DNA of 64,000 nt, taken from positions 1,612,001-1,676,000 of the forward strand of contig NC_014831.1 in NCBI RefSeq assembly GCF_000184705.1. The letters run 5' to 3'. The position numbers and the translations under genes are program-made. Numbering within the stretch: position 1 is the stretch's first letter; each line of letters opens with the position of its first letter. Source of the stretch: Thermaerobacter marianensis DSM 12885 (GTDB lineage Bacteria; Bacillota; Sulfobacillia; Thermaerobacterales; Thermaerobacteraceae). The notes under the pieces are model-generated. The model searched no databases. It was not told the DNA's origin and saw nothing but the letters and a program-made list of their open reading frames with translations. Shown piece after piece: positions 15,881 through 23,696 of the stretch.

Positions 15881-16579
15881 TCACACCGCCTCGCCCTCGG
15901 GGTCGAACCGGTACCCGACGCTCCAGACCGTCTTGAGGTACCGCGGCCGCTGGGGGTCGGGCTCGATCTTCCGGCGCAACCGCTGGACGTGGACGTCGAC
16001 GGTGCGGGTGTCGCCGGCGTAGGCGAAGTCCCAGACCTGCTCCAGCAGCTGCTGGCGGGTGAACACCCGGTGGGGATGGGTGACCAGAAGAGCCAGGAGG
16101 TCGAACTCCTTGGGTGTCAGGGGCACCTCGCGGTCGTCCACCAGCAGCCGGCGGGCCGCCAGATCCACGGCACACCGCCCGAAGCGCACCACCACCGGCG
16201 CCGCTGCCCGCGGCCCCCGGGCCCGCCGCAGGACCGCCCGCACCCGCGCCACCAGCTCCCGGGGACTGAAGGGCTTGGTGACGTAGTCGTCGGCACCCAG
16301 CTCCAGGCCGAGGACGCGGTCCGTCTCCTCCGCCCGGGCGGTCAGGCAGATCACCGGCACGCCCTGGTCGACCAGCTCCCGGCAGAGGTCCAGACCGTTA
16401 CCGTCGGGCAGCATCAGGTCGAGGACCACCAGCGCCGGCGACTCCCGCTGCAGGGCGGCGCGGGCGCCCGCGACGCTGGCCGCCTCCCGTACCGAAAACC
16501 CGTCCCGCTCCAGGTAGAGCCGGCAGATCTCCCGGATGCCCGGCTCGTCGTCCACCACCAGGATGCGCTCCCCGGCCAA
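15881..16579 (-). CDS. OmpR/PhoB-family response regulator
   Basis: A 232-residue regulator. The receiver domain has the acidic pair D10/D11, phospho-acceptor D54 (VVLDLMLPD), T80 and K102. The C-terminal winged-helix domain has the family stretch PLTPKEFDLLALLV, the recognition-helix region RTVDVHVQRLRRKI and the final YRFDP. The TTG start at 16577-16579 follows GGGAGGG by 8 nt; upstream residues are Arg/Gly-rich noise. It precedes the histidine kinase by 75 bp on the same strand and follows the molybdoenzyme gene by 115 bp, so the three may be one transcript. Confidence 0.9.
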   Translation of the reverse strand: MAGERILVVDDEPGIREICRLYLERDGFSVREAASVAGARAALQRESPALVVLDLMLPDGNGLDLCRELVDQGVPVICLTARAEETDRVLGLELGADDYVTKPFSPRELVARVRAVLRRARGPRAAAPVVVRFGRCAVDLAARRLLVDDREVPLTPKEFDLLALLVTHPHRVFTRQQLLEQVWDFAYAGDTRTVDVHVQRLRRKIEPDPQRPRYLKTVWSVGYRFDPEGEAV

Positions 16580-16661
16580 CCCCCCAGCCCTCCCCCGCCC
16601 CGGCCGGTGCGAAGCCGGGCCGCGGCATCCCTCCGGGCGGGGCGCCGCGGCGCCGGTTCGA

Positions 16662-16700
16662 CCGCCGGTTCCGATCAAAACCGCCGGTTCCGAATCAAAA
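16662..16700. repeat. ~20-bp tandem micro-duplication overlapping a stop codon
   Basis: CCGCCGGTTCCGATCAAAA (16662-16680) is followed directly by CCGCCGGTTCCGAATCAAAA (16681-16700), which differs by one extra A. The second copy includes the TGA stop of the molybdoenzyme gene (16695-16697 on the minus strand), so the gene end appears to have been duplicated outward. Confidence 0.6.
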
Positions 16701-17276
16701 GCTGTAGCGCTGTTCCTTCCACGGGTCGGCCTCGTTATGGTAGCCGCGGACCTCCCAGTATCCGGGCCGGTCCTCGCGTAAGACCTCGAAACCGCGCACC
16801 CACTTGGCGCTCTTCCAGAAGTAGCGGTGGGGCACCAGCAGGCGCACGGGATAACCGTGTTCGGGTGCCAGCGGCTCGCCTTCGTACTCGAAGGCCAGCA
16901 GCACGTCGTCCCGGTAGAGGTCGTCCAGCGGGACGTTGGTGGTGTAGTCGGGGTCGGCGTGGACCAGGACGAACCGGGCCTCCGGCCGCACGCCCGCCTC
17001 CTCCAGGACCCGGGCTGCCGGGACGCCGCGCCACCGCGTCCCCAGCTTGCTCCATCGCGTGACGCAGTGGATGTCCACCACCACCTCCCGTGTGGGCAGC
17101 CGGCGGAACGCCTCCCAGGTCAGGCTGACGGGCCGCTCCACCTCGCCGAAGACGCGGAAGTCCCAGTCGCTGAGATCGTCCCGGTAGCGGGGGATCTCGC
17201 CCGCGTGGAGGACGGGAAACTTGGTCGTCACCACCTGTCCGGGAGGAATCCGGTCCCGCCCGTTGGTCTCGCCCAT
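16695..17276 (-). CDS. Molybdopterin oxidoreductase, sulfite-oxidase/YedY fold
   Basis: A 193-residue single-domain protein of the oxidoreductase molybdopterin-binding family (PF00174). The Mo-ligand cysteine is C71 in VVDIHCVTRWSKLGTRWRG; ARVLEEAGV, HADPDYTTNVPLDD, LLAFEYEGEPLAPEHGYPVRL and the closing YFWKSAKWVRGFEVL are typical of YedY-like proteins. There is no Tat signal, so it is probably cytoplasmic, unlike periplasmic MsrP/YedY. The ATG at 17274-17276 follows GGAGGTGGCGGCG. It may reduce S- or N-oxides or oxidise sulfite; the neighbouring tsuA-tusA pair makes a sulfur role plausible, but the substrate is unproven. Confidence 0.85.
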   Translation of the reverse strand: MGETNGRDRIPPGQVVTTKFPVLHAGEIPRYRDDLSDWDFRVFGEVERPVSLTWEAFRRLPTREVVVDIHCVTRWSKLGTRWRGVPAARVLEEAGVRPEARFVLVHADPDYTTNVPLDDLYRDDVLLAFEYEGEPLAPEHGYPVRLLVPHRYFWKSAKWVRGFEVLREDRPGYWEVRGYHNEADPWKEQRYSF

Positions 17277-17425
17277 CGCCGCCACCTCCTTTGCCTCGCC
17301 ATCGCCTGCGCTAGTCTCCCCCGCCCGCCGGCCCCGCAGGGAAAGCCGGGCCGGCGGCCGTAACCGATGGGCTGAAGGAACCTGCGGCCCACCCTAGCCG
17401 TGGGACGCCAAGGAGGTCGACCACC

Positions 17426-18202
17426 ATGCCCCGCACCGTGTGGCATGCCGGGCGCATCGCTCGGCCGGCCGTCTACGCCCGCCCCCGGGACACCGTGGCC
17501 GCCGTTCTCGAGCGGTTGCGCGAGGCGGGCTACAGCCGCGCCCCCGTCTGGGACGGGCGGCAGGTCACCGGTTCCCTGACGGCCCGGACCTGGCAGCGCC
17601 TGCTGGCGGAGGGTACGGACCCCGCCCGGGTGACCGCCGCCGAGGTGCAGGAGCCGCCGCTGCCGGTGGTGGCGCCCACCGCCGGCCTGCTGGAGGTCCT
17701 GGACGGCCTGGAGCGGGCCCCGGCGGTGGTGGTAGCCGCGCCGGGCCGCGAACCCGGCCTGATCACCTACGTGGACGTGGTCCAGGAAGCGGCACCCTAC
17801 CTCTGGCTCCGGGAACTGGAGCAACTCCTGCGCGTCCTGCTGGACCGGGGGGAGGATGCCGGCCCGCCCGGCGGCTGGCTCGCCCTGCTCCCTCCCGCCC
17901 ACGCCCGCCGCGTGGAGGCGTACTGCCACCACGACGGCGGCACCGACCCGCTGGACTACGTGGACCTCTACGACCTGCGCCAGATGGTGGAGGCGGGGTG
18001 GGACCGCTGGTTCCGGCAGTGGCTGGCCCCGCTGGAGCGCCAGGCGGTCCTGGACCTGCTGGACCGGCTGCGCCGCATCCGCAACGACGTGGCCCACATG
18101 CGGGAACTGGAGCCCGGCCAGCGCGAGGCCCTGGCCCGGGCGGTCCGGCGGCTGCGGGACCCCTTGCGCCGCCGCCTGCTGGACGAGCCGGCCCCCGGTT
18201 AG
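17426..18202 (+). CDS. CBS-pair protein with C-terminal HEPN-like domain
   Basis: A 258-residue cytoplasmic protein. Residues ~5-120 form two CBS motifs (IARPAVYARPRDTVAAVLERL, then EVQEPPLPVVAPTAGLLEVLDGL), the module that senses adenosyl nucleotides. Residues ~125-245 are all-helical and contain LRRIRNDVAHMRELEPGQ; R219-N-D-V-A-H224 fits the R-x4-H catalytic or RNA-binding motif of HEPN (Swt1-type) domains. A nucleotide-gated RNA-binding or RNase activity is therefore possible, though many RNxxAH proteins are uncharacterised. AAGGAGG precedes the ATG. Divergent from the molybdoenzyme gene and convergent, 11 bp apart, with the UbiB-like gene. Confidence 0.75.
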   Translation: MPRTVWHAGRIARPAVYARPRDTVAAVLERLREAGYSRAPVWDGRQVTGSLTARTWQRLLAEGTDPARVTAAEVQEPPLPVVAPTAGLLEVLDGLERAPAVVVAAPGREPGLITYVDVVQEAAPYLWLRELEQLLRVLLDRGEDAGPPGGWLALLPPAHARRVEAYCHHDGGTDPLDYVDLYDLRQMVEAGWDRWFRQWLAPLERQAVLDLLDRLRRIRNDVAHMRELEPGQREALARAVRRLRDPLRRRLLDEPAPG

Positions 18203-18213
18203 GGCCGCCGCCC

Positions 18214-20214
18214 TCACAGGCGTCCCGACCGCACGATGGCCCACAAAAGCGCCGCCGTCGCCAGGGCCAGCACGGCCACGCCCACTTCCAGGAAGGGGAA
18301 GCGCAGCACGGGCTCGCTGCGCCCGACCAGGGCCCCGGCCACCACCAGCGCCGCCATCAGAATGGTAAAGGAAAGCAGCAGCACGCTGAAGGCCAGGCGG
18401 TTGACCAGGCGGCTCAGCCCCTGGTACAGCTCCTCCCGCCCCACCACCTCAACCTTGAAGACCGGCCGCCCGGCCCGCGCCTCCACCAGCAGGCCGTGGA
18501 GCTGGGCGGGCAGGTCCAGCAGCGGTTCCGCCCGTTCCTCCCACCGGTCCAGCCAGCGGCGGCCCACTTCTGCGGGCGACAGGTACTGGCGCAACAGGCG
18601 CCGGCCCATGGGCCGCGCCAGGTCCAGGACCGACAGGTCGGGATCGATGGCCCGGACCACGCCCTGCAGCGAGAGCAGGGTCTTGCCCACCAGCGCCAGG
18701 TCCGCGGGCACCCGCACCCGGTGGCGCCGCAACAGCTCGAAGAAGACGGGCAGCATCTCCGTGAGGTCCAGCTGGCTCAGGGGCACGTCGCCATACCGGT
18801 CCAGCAGCAGCTCCAGGTCCCGGCGCAACCGGCGGCGGTCGGTGCCGGGCGGCACCGTGGCCAGCCCCTCCACCGCCTGCAGCAGCGCCCCCGCATCCCC
18901 GCGCCACAGGGCGATCACCGCGCCCGCCAGCCGGCGTCGGGTGGTGCGGTCCAGCTGGCCGGTGATGCCGAAGTCCACCAGCCCCACCCGTCCCCCGGGC
19001 AGCAGCAGGATGTTGCCCGGGTGCGGGTCGGCGTGGAAGAACCCGGCCCGGAAGAGGGGATCCAGAACCGCGTCCACCAGGGTGCGGGCCAGGCGGCGGG
19101 CGGCGGCGGGCTCGAGGCCCCCCACCTCCGACAGTTTGGCCCCTTCCAGCCGCTCCAGGGTGAGGACCCGCGGCGTCGTGTACTCCCAGATCACCTGGGG
19201 CACGCGGACCTCGGGCCGTCCCGCCAGCAGCCGGGCCAGGCGCTGGGCGTTGCGCCCCTCACGAACGAAGTCCAGCTCCGCCCGGAGGCTGGCGGCCAGC
19301 TCGGCGGCGATGTCCCGGAAGGGGTAGAACGCCGCCCACGGGCTGTAGCGCTCGGCCAGCTCCGCCAGGTCCATGAGCAGCGCCAGGTCGGCCTCGATGG
19401 TGTGGCGGATGCCGGGCCGCTGGACCTTGACCACCACGGGGCGGCCGTCGGGCAGCTGGGCGGCGTGGACCTGGCCGATGGAGGCGGCGGCCAGCGGCCG
19501 GGGGTCGAACCGGGCGAACAGCTGGTGGACGGGCCGGCCCAGCTCCTGCTCGATCTGGGCGGCCGCCTCCTCGAAGGGGAAGGCCGGCACCCGGTCCTGC
19601 AGCCGCCCCAGTTCCCGCAGGACCTCAGGGGGCAGCAGGTCCGGCCGGGTGCTGAGCAGCTGGCCCAGCTTGACGAAGGTGGGCCCCAATTCTTCGAGGG
19701 CCTGGCGCAGGTGGACGCCGAGGGTGCCGAGACCGGCGGCGCCGCGATCCCGCATGCCGGCCGGCCGCCGGGGGGAGGGCGGGGGCGACGGCGCCTCCGC
19801 CGGGGTCGCCGCCTCCGGGGCCGGACCCGTTCCGGCAGCCTCCTCGGGACCGGCCTGGACGCCGTCCTGCCGGCGCGCCGCCTCCTCCGCGCCGTCCCTG
19901 CGTCCGGCGTCCGGACGGCCGGGCGTGGGCACCGCGGTCCGGGCGTCCGCCGGGCCCGGGGAGACCGCCGGTGGAGCCACGGCCTCGTCCCCCGGGTGGT
20001 CCGGGTGCAGCGGGGAGACCGGTTCCGGGAAGCGGTGGCGGTCCCCGCGCCGCCCCAGTCGGGGGCGGAGCCACCGCCAGAGGCGAGGTCGACCGAGGCG
20101 GGGAAGGCCCGCCTGTTCGACCAGCACCGTCAGGCCGTGGCGTGCCAGCACGGCCGCGATCTCCCGGTACCTCCTCAGGTGGCGCAAGCGCTGGTAACGG
20201 CTGGCCGCCGACAT
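18214..20214 (-). CDS. ABC1/UbiB-family protein kinase-like ATPase
   Basis: A 666-residue UbiB/COQ8-like protein. The family motifs appear in order: KxGQ (TFVKLGQLLSTR, about 179-190), the Ala-rich loop AAASIGQVHAAQ, VVVKVQRPG with the ATP-binding lysine, the catalytic FFHADPHPGN, and LVDFGITGQ. Two C-terminal membrane segments (about 600-655) anchor it. The stretch ~60-155 is an unusual Pro/Ala-rich, probably disordered insertion between the first helices and the KxGQ motif. In other bacteria UbiB supports quinone synthesis; here menaquinone or isoprenoid handling is the likely context. The ATG at 20214 has a G-rich ribosome site; TACAAT lies ~33 bp upstream. Confidence 0.85.
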   Translation of the reverse strand: MSAASRYQRLRHLRRYREIAAVLARHGLTVLVEQAGLPRLGRPRLWRWLRPRLGRRGDRHRFPEPVSPLHPDHPGDEAVAPPAVSPGPADARTAVPTPGRPDAGRRDGAEEAARRQDGVQAGPEEAAGTGPAPEAATPAEAPSPPPSPRRPAGMRDRGAAGLGTLGVHLRQALEELGPTFVKLGQLLSTRPDLLPPEVLRELGRLQDRVPAFPFEEAAAQIEQELGRPVHQLFARFDPRPLAAASIGQVHAAQLPDGRPVVVKVQRPGIRHTIEADLALLMDLAELAERYSPWAAFYPFRDIAAELAASLRAELDFVREGRNAQRLARLLAGRPEVRVPQVIWEYTTPRVLTLERLEGAKLSEVGGLEPAAARRLARTLVDAVLDPLFRAGFFHADPHPGNILLLPGGRVGLVDFGITGQLDRTTRRRLAGAVIALWRGDAGALLQAVEGLATVPPGTDRRRLRRDLELLLDRYGDVPLSQLDLTEMLPVFFELLRRHRVRVPADLALVGKTLLSLQGVVRAIDPDLSVLDLARPMGRRLLRQYLSPAEVGRRWLDRWEERAEPLLDLPAQLHGLLVEARAGRPVFKVEVVGREELYQGLSRLVNRLAFSVLLLSFTILMAALVVAGALVGRSEPVLRFPFLEVGVAVLALATAALLWAIVRSGRL

Positions 20215-20246
20215 ACCCCGCCCCCTTCCCCTCCCTTTCCCCGTCG

Positions 20247-20252
20247 ATTGTA
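20247..20252 (-). promoter_or_regulatory. -10 box (TACAAT) of the UbiB-like gene
   Basis: TACAAT on the minus strand within an AT-rich patch, 32 bp before the ATG at 20214. The same hexamer recurs ahead of several genes in this window. No convincing -35 is visible. Confidence 0.4.
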
Positions 20253-20293
20253 ATCTTGCGCCCGACGCTCCCGCTGTGGCTCCCCGTGGCCCG

Positions 20294-21100
20294 TCACGCC
20301 GGCACCAGGTCCAGGTACCAGAACCCGCCCCGCTGCACCCGCTGGCCGGTCCGGAAGGCCACGGGCGCGGCGAACCCGGGACCGTCGTAGACGAAGGTGT
20401 GGAATTCCCCCCGCTCGCCGCAGGGGTCCACGCCGGGGGGCAGATCGGCCAGGAACCGGCGATCGTACGCCCGCCCCAGCCACTCCGGCCCCAGGTGCCG
20501 CGGGTCGATGCAGACCACCACCGCCCGGACGCCCTCGGCCACCGCCCGCTCCGCCACGTCCCGGGTATCTTCCCCCCAGAGGGGGAACAGGACCGTCATG
20601 CCGGCCCGGGCCATCTGCGCCTCCCGGTAGGCACGGACGTCGGCGAGGAAGAGATCGCCAAAGGCCACGGCGTCGATGCCCCGGGCGGCCAGGGCCGCCA
20701 CGGCCCGGGCCATGCGGTCTTCGTATTCCGTGTTGGAGCACGGGTCGGGCAGGGGTACCGCCCACAGCGGCAACCCCAGGGCCCGTGCCTGGGCCTCGAT
20801 CAGTTCGCGGCGGACGCCGTGCATGCTGATGCGGCCGTTGCGCTCGTTGAACGTCGCCAGGAGACCCTCCACCCGGACGGTGGGATCCGCCGCCAGCCGC
20901 GCCAGCGCCAGGGTGGAGTCCTTGCCGCCGCTCCAGCTCAGGGCGACGGGACGAACCGGCGGTCCGGGCGCCGGTTCGTCCGGCCCCGCCGCCACAGGCG
21001 GTGCCGCGACATCCCGGGCTTGCAACCGGCCGAACCCGCCGCGCTCTTCCAAGCGCGGCGGCCGTTCCATGCTGCCGTCAGGCCGTTCCACCCTTCCCAT
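20294..21100 (-). CDS. Dph6-like ATP pyrophosphatase (diphthine--ammonia ligase family)
   Basis: About 268 residues. The core is an adenine-nucleotide alpha-hydrolase with the PP-loop ALSWSGGKDSTLALARL, FNERNGRISMHGVRRELIEAQARALGLPL, and FGDLFLADVRAYRE, followed by GVDPCGERGEFHTFVYDGP, the hallmark of the Dph6/YbgI-type amidation domain. In eukaryotes and archaea this family amidates diphthine on EF2, which bacteria lack, so the bacterial role is unknown. The N-terminal ~50 residues are a Pro-rich tail encoding two inverted copies of the GGACGAACCGG element. Start uncertain: ATG 21100 is used; an ATG 30 bp downstream is possible. Confidence 0.75.
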   Translation of the reverse strand: MGRVERPDGSMERPPRLEERGGFGRLQARDVAAPPVAAGPDEPAPGPPVRPVALSWSGGKDSTLALARLAADPTVRVEGLLATFNERNGRISMHGVRRELIEAQARALGLPLWAVPLPDPCSNTEYEDRMARAVAALAARGIDAVAFGDLFLADVRAYREAQMARAGMTVLFPLWGEDTRDVAERAVAEGVRAVVVCIDPRHLGPEWLGRAYDRRFLADLPPGVDPCGERGEFHTFVYDGPGFAAPVAFRTGQRVQRGGFWYLDLVPA

Positions 21101-21319
21101 CGCCAACCTGCGCCCCCTTCCCACCCGGCGAACCTTCAACGCTGCGGCACGCCTTGCCGGCGCACAAGGCGCCCAAGACCAGGGATCCTTGGAGTTCTGG
21201 CGCCGGGCGCCCACGGCGGGGCTGGCACGGGGTCCCGGCCGCAGGGGATCCGGCGGTGTCCCACGCCGCCGGTCCCACCCGCAGGCTGCCCCGGTCCGCC
21301 GGTCCTGGCGGCTCCCCGG

Positions 21320-22564
21320 CTATCGCCCGGTCCCCGCCACACCCAGCCACCCGGCGAAGGCGGTGGCGTACAGCAGGGCGCCCTGGGCCAGTTCCTCCAC
21401 GGCGATGAACTCGCCGGGTGCGTGGGCCAGATCCGGCCGTCCGGGCCCGAAGATCACCGCGGGCGTCCCCGCCGCCACCAGGTACCGCATGTCGGTCACC
21501 GCCACGGTGCCCGCCTCCGGCGGGTCCTCACCCGTCACCGCCCGGGCCGCGGCCTGCACCAGCCGGACCACGGCGGCATCCTCGGGCGTCTCCGCCGGTT
21601 CCGCCCAGCGCCAGCGGGTGATGGTCGCGGTGACGCCGGGATGCCGCCGCAGCACCTCGGCCACCACCGCCTCCACCTCCTGCCGGACGCCGGCCTCCGT
21701 CTCCCCCGGCACCGCCCGCCGGTCGACCACCAGCTCGCACCGTTCCGGCACCCGGTTGGGGTGATCCCCGCCGCGGATGCTGCCGACGCTGGCCGTGGGC
21801 GGCCCCAGCAGCGGGTGGAAGGCATCCCAGACCCGCTCCTCCAGGGCCAGCACCAGCCGGGCGGCGGCGGCCACGGCGCTGGCGCCCAGGTGGGGCACCG
21901 CGGCATGGGCGGTCCGGCCCTCAAGGCGCACGTGGAACCAGGCGGCGCCGCGCTGGGCCCGCACCAGGTGCAGGCGCGTGGGCTCGCCGACGATGGCCCC
22001 GTCGGCCCGGAGCAAGCCCTGGCGGGCCAGCCAGCCGGCGCCGTGACGGCCCATGGCCTCCTCGTCGGCCACCAGGGCCAGCACCAGGGTGCCCCGCCGG
22101 GGGCCGCCCAACCGGTCGAGGGCGGCGGCGGCCCCCAGGGCCGCGGCCACGGGCCCCTTCATGTCCACGGCCCCGCGGCCGTAAAGCCGGTCCCCGTCCA
22201 CCACCCCCGCAAAGGGCGGGTGGGGCCAGCGGCCGGGGTCGCCCGCCGCCACCACGTCCAGGTGCCCGCACCAGAGCAGGGTGGGGCCCGGCTCGGCACC
22301 CCGGCGGCGGGCCACCACGCTGGCCCGGCCCGGCCGCGGGGCATAGATCGTCACGTCAAAGCCGTGGCGCTGGAGCCAGGGCACCGCCACCGCGGCCGCC
22401 CGGTCCTCGTGACCCGGCGGGTTGACGGTCACGGCCCGGATCAGATCCCGCGCCAGCTCGACGGTCGCCTGGCGCGGGAGGGCCGCCGCCAGGCGGGGCA
22501 CCAGGTCCCGCAGCCCGCCGGGGTCGGGGGCCGGCCCGAAACGGGAGGCCCCTTGCCCGTTCAC
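21320..22564 (-). CDS. M20-family metallopeptidase (ArgE/DapE/CPG2 group)
   Basis: A 414-residue zinc amidohydrolase. The two-metal ligands are visible: TLLWCGHLDVVAAGD (H, D), YGRGAVDMKG (bridging D), ALVADEEAMG (catalytic/ligand EE), IVGEPT (E) and AHAPGEFI (final H). A dimerisation domain with EGRTAHAAVPHLGASA lies between. The GTG start at 22562-22564 follows GAGGTG by 7 nt; an in-frame GTG 6 nt earlier is too close to the ribosome site. Possible substrates are N-acyl amino acids or succinyl-diaminopimelate. It is divergent from bshB1, with a C12 tract in the shared upstream region. Confidence 0.85.
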   Translation of the reverse strand: MNGQGASRFGPAPDPGGLRDLVPRLAAALPRQATVELARDLIRAVTVNPPGHEDRAAAVAVPWLQRHGFDVTIYAPRPGRASVVARRRGAEPGPTLLWCGHLDVVAAGDPGRWPHPPFAGVVDGDRLYGRGAVDMKGPVAAALGAAAALDRLGGPRRGTLVLALVADEEAMGRHGAGWLARQGLLRADGAIVGEPTRLHLVRAQRGAAWFHVRLEGRTAHAAVPHLGASAVAAAARLVLALEERVWDAFHPLLGPPTASVGSIRGGDHPNRVPERCELVVDRRAVPGETEAGVRQEVEAVVAEVLRRHPGVTATITRWRWAEPAETPEDAAVVRLVQAAARAVTGEDPPEAGTVAVTDMRYLVAAGTPAVIFGPGRPDLAHAPGEFIAVEELAQGALLYATAFAGWLGVAGTGR

Positions 22565-22889
22565 CGTCACGCACCTCACCTGCCTGCTCCGACCTCGTTC
22601 TCGCTTCCCCGCCCCGGCCTTCCCCCTGCCTCCGCGGGGCGCCTTTCCCTGCACCGGCCTCGCCGCCGCCCGGTCCGGGTCCGGCCGGCCCGGTCCTGGA
22701 CCCGGCCGGCCCAACCCGCCTGCGGCTCCGGCCCCCCCCCCCCGCTGGCCGCAGCCGGACGCCTCGCCGCCGGATCGGCCGGCGGCAGCCGGCGCCACGC
22801 GGTGCCGCCCGCCGTGACCTCCGGCTGGTACAATGGTGGCCGGGACCCGGCCGCCGCGGCCGGGTCGTCCCTGGGAGAGGAGGACGCCC
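22565..22889. other. Divergent upstream region with a 12-C homopolymer and the bshB1 promoter
   Basis: No gene is seen between the M20 and bshB1 starts. A run of twelve C (22732-22743) is the longest homopolymer noticed in the window. An extended -10 (TG-G-TACAAT, 22826-22834) reads toward bshB1, 55 bp before its TTG. Confidence 0.5.
22826..22834 (+). promoter_or_regulatory. Extended -10 promoter of bshB1-bshA
   Basis: TG at 22826-22827, then TACAAT at 22829-22834. An extended -10 can work with a weak -35, and none is obvious here. Confidence 0.5.
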
Positions 22890-23696
22890 TTGCACCACGC
22901 TGGCGCACAGCCCGCCCTGCCGCCCTGGATCGAGGAGGCGGCGGCCGGCGAGCCCTTCACCCTGGTGGCCGTCGCTCCCCACCCCGACGACGCCGAACTG
23001 GGTGCGGGTGCCACCCTGGCCCTCCATGCCCGCATGGGCTGGCGGGTCGCCATCCTGGACCTCAGCCGCGGCGAGCTGGCCACCAACGGCACACCCGCCC
23101 GGCGCCAGGAGGAAGCCCGCCGGGCGGCGGAGATCCTGGGCCTGGCCGGCCGGTACAACTTGGCTCTTCCCGACGGGGGCCTCGATGCCCTGCCCGAGCA
23201 GGTGGCCGCCCTGGCGGCGGCCTTCCGCGCCCTGCGGCCGCGCCTGGTCCTCGCCCCCTACGGGACCGACCGCCACCCGGACCACGAGGGCGCGGCGCGG
23301 CTCGTCCACCGGGCCGCCTTCGCCGCCGGCCTGGCCCGCTTCCCCCTGCCCCTGCCGCCCCACCCGGTGGAGCGGGTGGCATCCTACTTCATCCACGATA
23401 CCGTGCCGCCGTCCTTCGTGGTCGACGTGTCGGCCACCTACGCCCTCAAGCAGGCCGCCCTGGACGCCTATGCCAGCCAGTTCGGCCCCGGCGGTACGCC
23501 GACCCTGCTCAACCGGCCCGCCTTCCGCGAGGTCCTGGCCGCCCGGGACCGTTACTTCGGCAGCCTGATCGGAGCGACCTACGGGGAAGGGTTCGTCCTG
23601 CGGAACCGGCCGCCGCGGCTGGCCAGCCTGGCGGACCTGCTGCCGGACGCCTCGCCGGCCGCAGCGGCCCGCCCGCTGGGAGGTGGCCCGTCGTGA
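22890..23696 (+). CDS. bshB1: N-acetylglucosaminyl-malate deacetylase, bacillithiol synthesis
   Basis: A 268-residue LmbE/PIG-L deacetylase that removes acetate from GlcNAc-malate, the second step of bacillithiol synthesis. The zinc site is AVAPHPDDAELGAG (H31, D33/D34), with ELATNGTPARRQEEARRAAEILG, GTDRHPDHEGAARLVHRAAF, and the BshB1-typical KQAALDAYASQF near the end. The TTG start at 22890 follows GGGAGAGGAGG by 6 nt. The stop overlaps the bshA GTG start by 4 bp (GTGA), so both are coupled. In Bacillus this gene follows mgsA; here mgsA lies ~4.2 kb downstream of the bshB1 start. Confidence 0.88.
   Translation: MHHAGAQPALPPWIEEAAAGEPFTLVAVAPHPDDAELGAGATLALHARMGWRVAILDLSRGELATNGTPARRQEEARRAAEILGLAGRYNLALPDGGLDALPEQVAALAAAFRALRPRLVLAPYGTDRHPDHEGAARLVHRAAFAAGLARFPLPLPPHPVERVASYFIHDTVPPSFVVDVSATYALKQAALDAYASQFGPGGTPTLLNRPAFREVLAARDRYFGSLIGATYGEGFVLRNRPPRLASLADLLPDASPAAAARPLGGGPS

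Noticed and set aside
14450-17062. Long plus-strand frame over the kinase and regulator
   Set aside because: It is antisense to genes with clear domains; the open frame follows from high GC.
17440-20253. 937-residue plus-strand frame
   Set aside because: Runs through the CBS-HEPN gene out of frame and then antisense to UbiB; no recognised domain.
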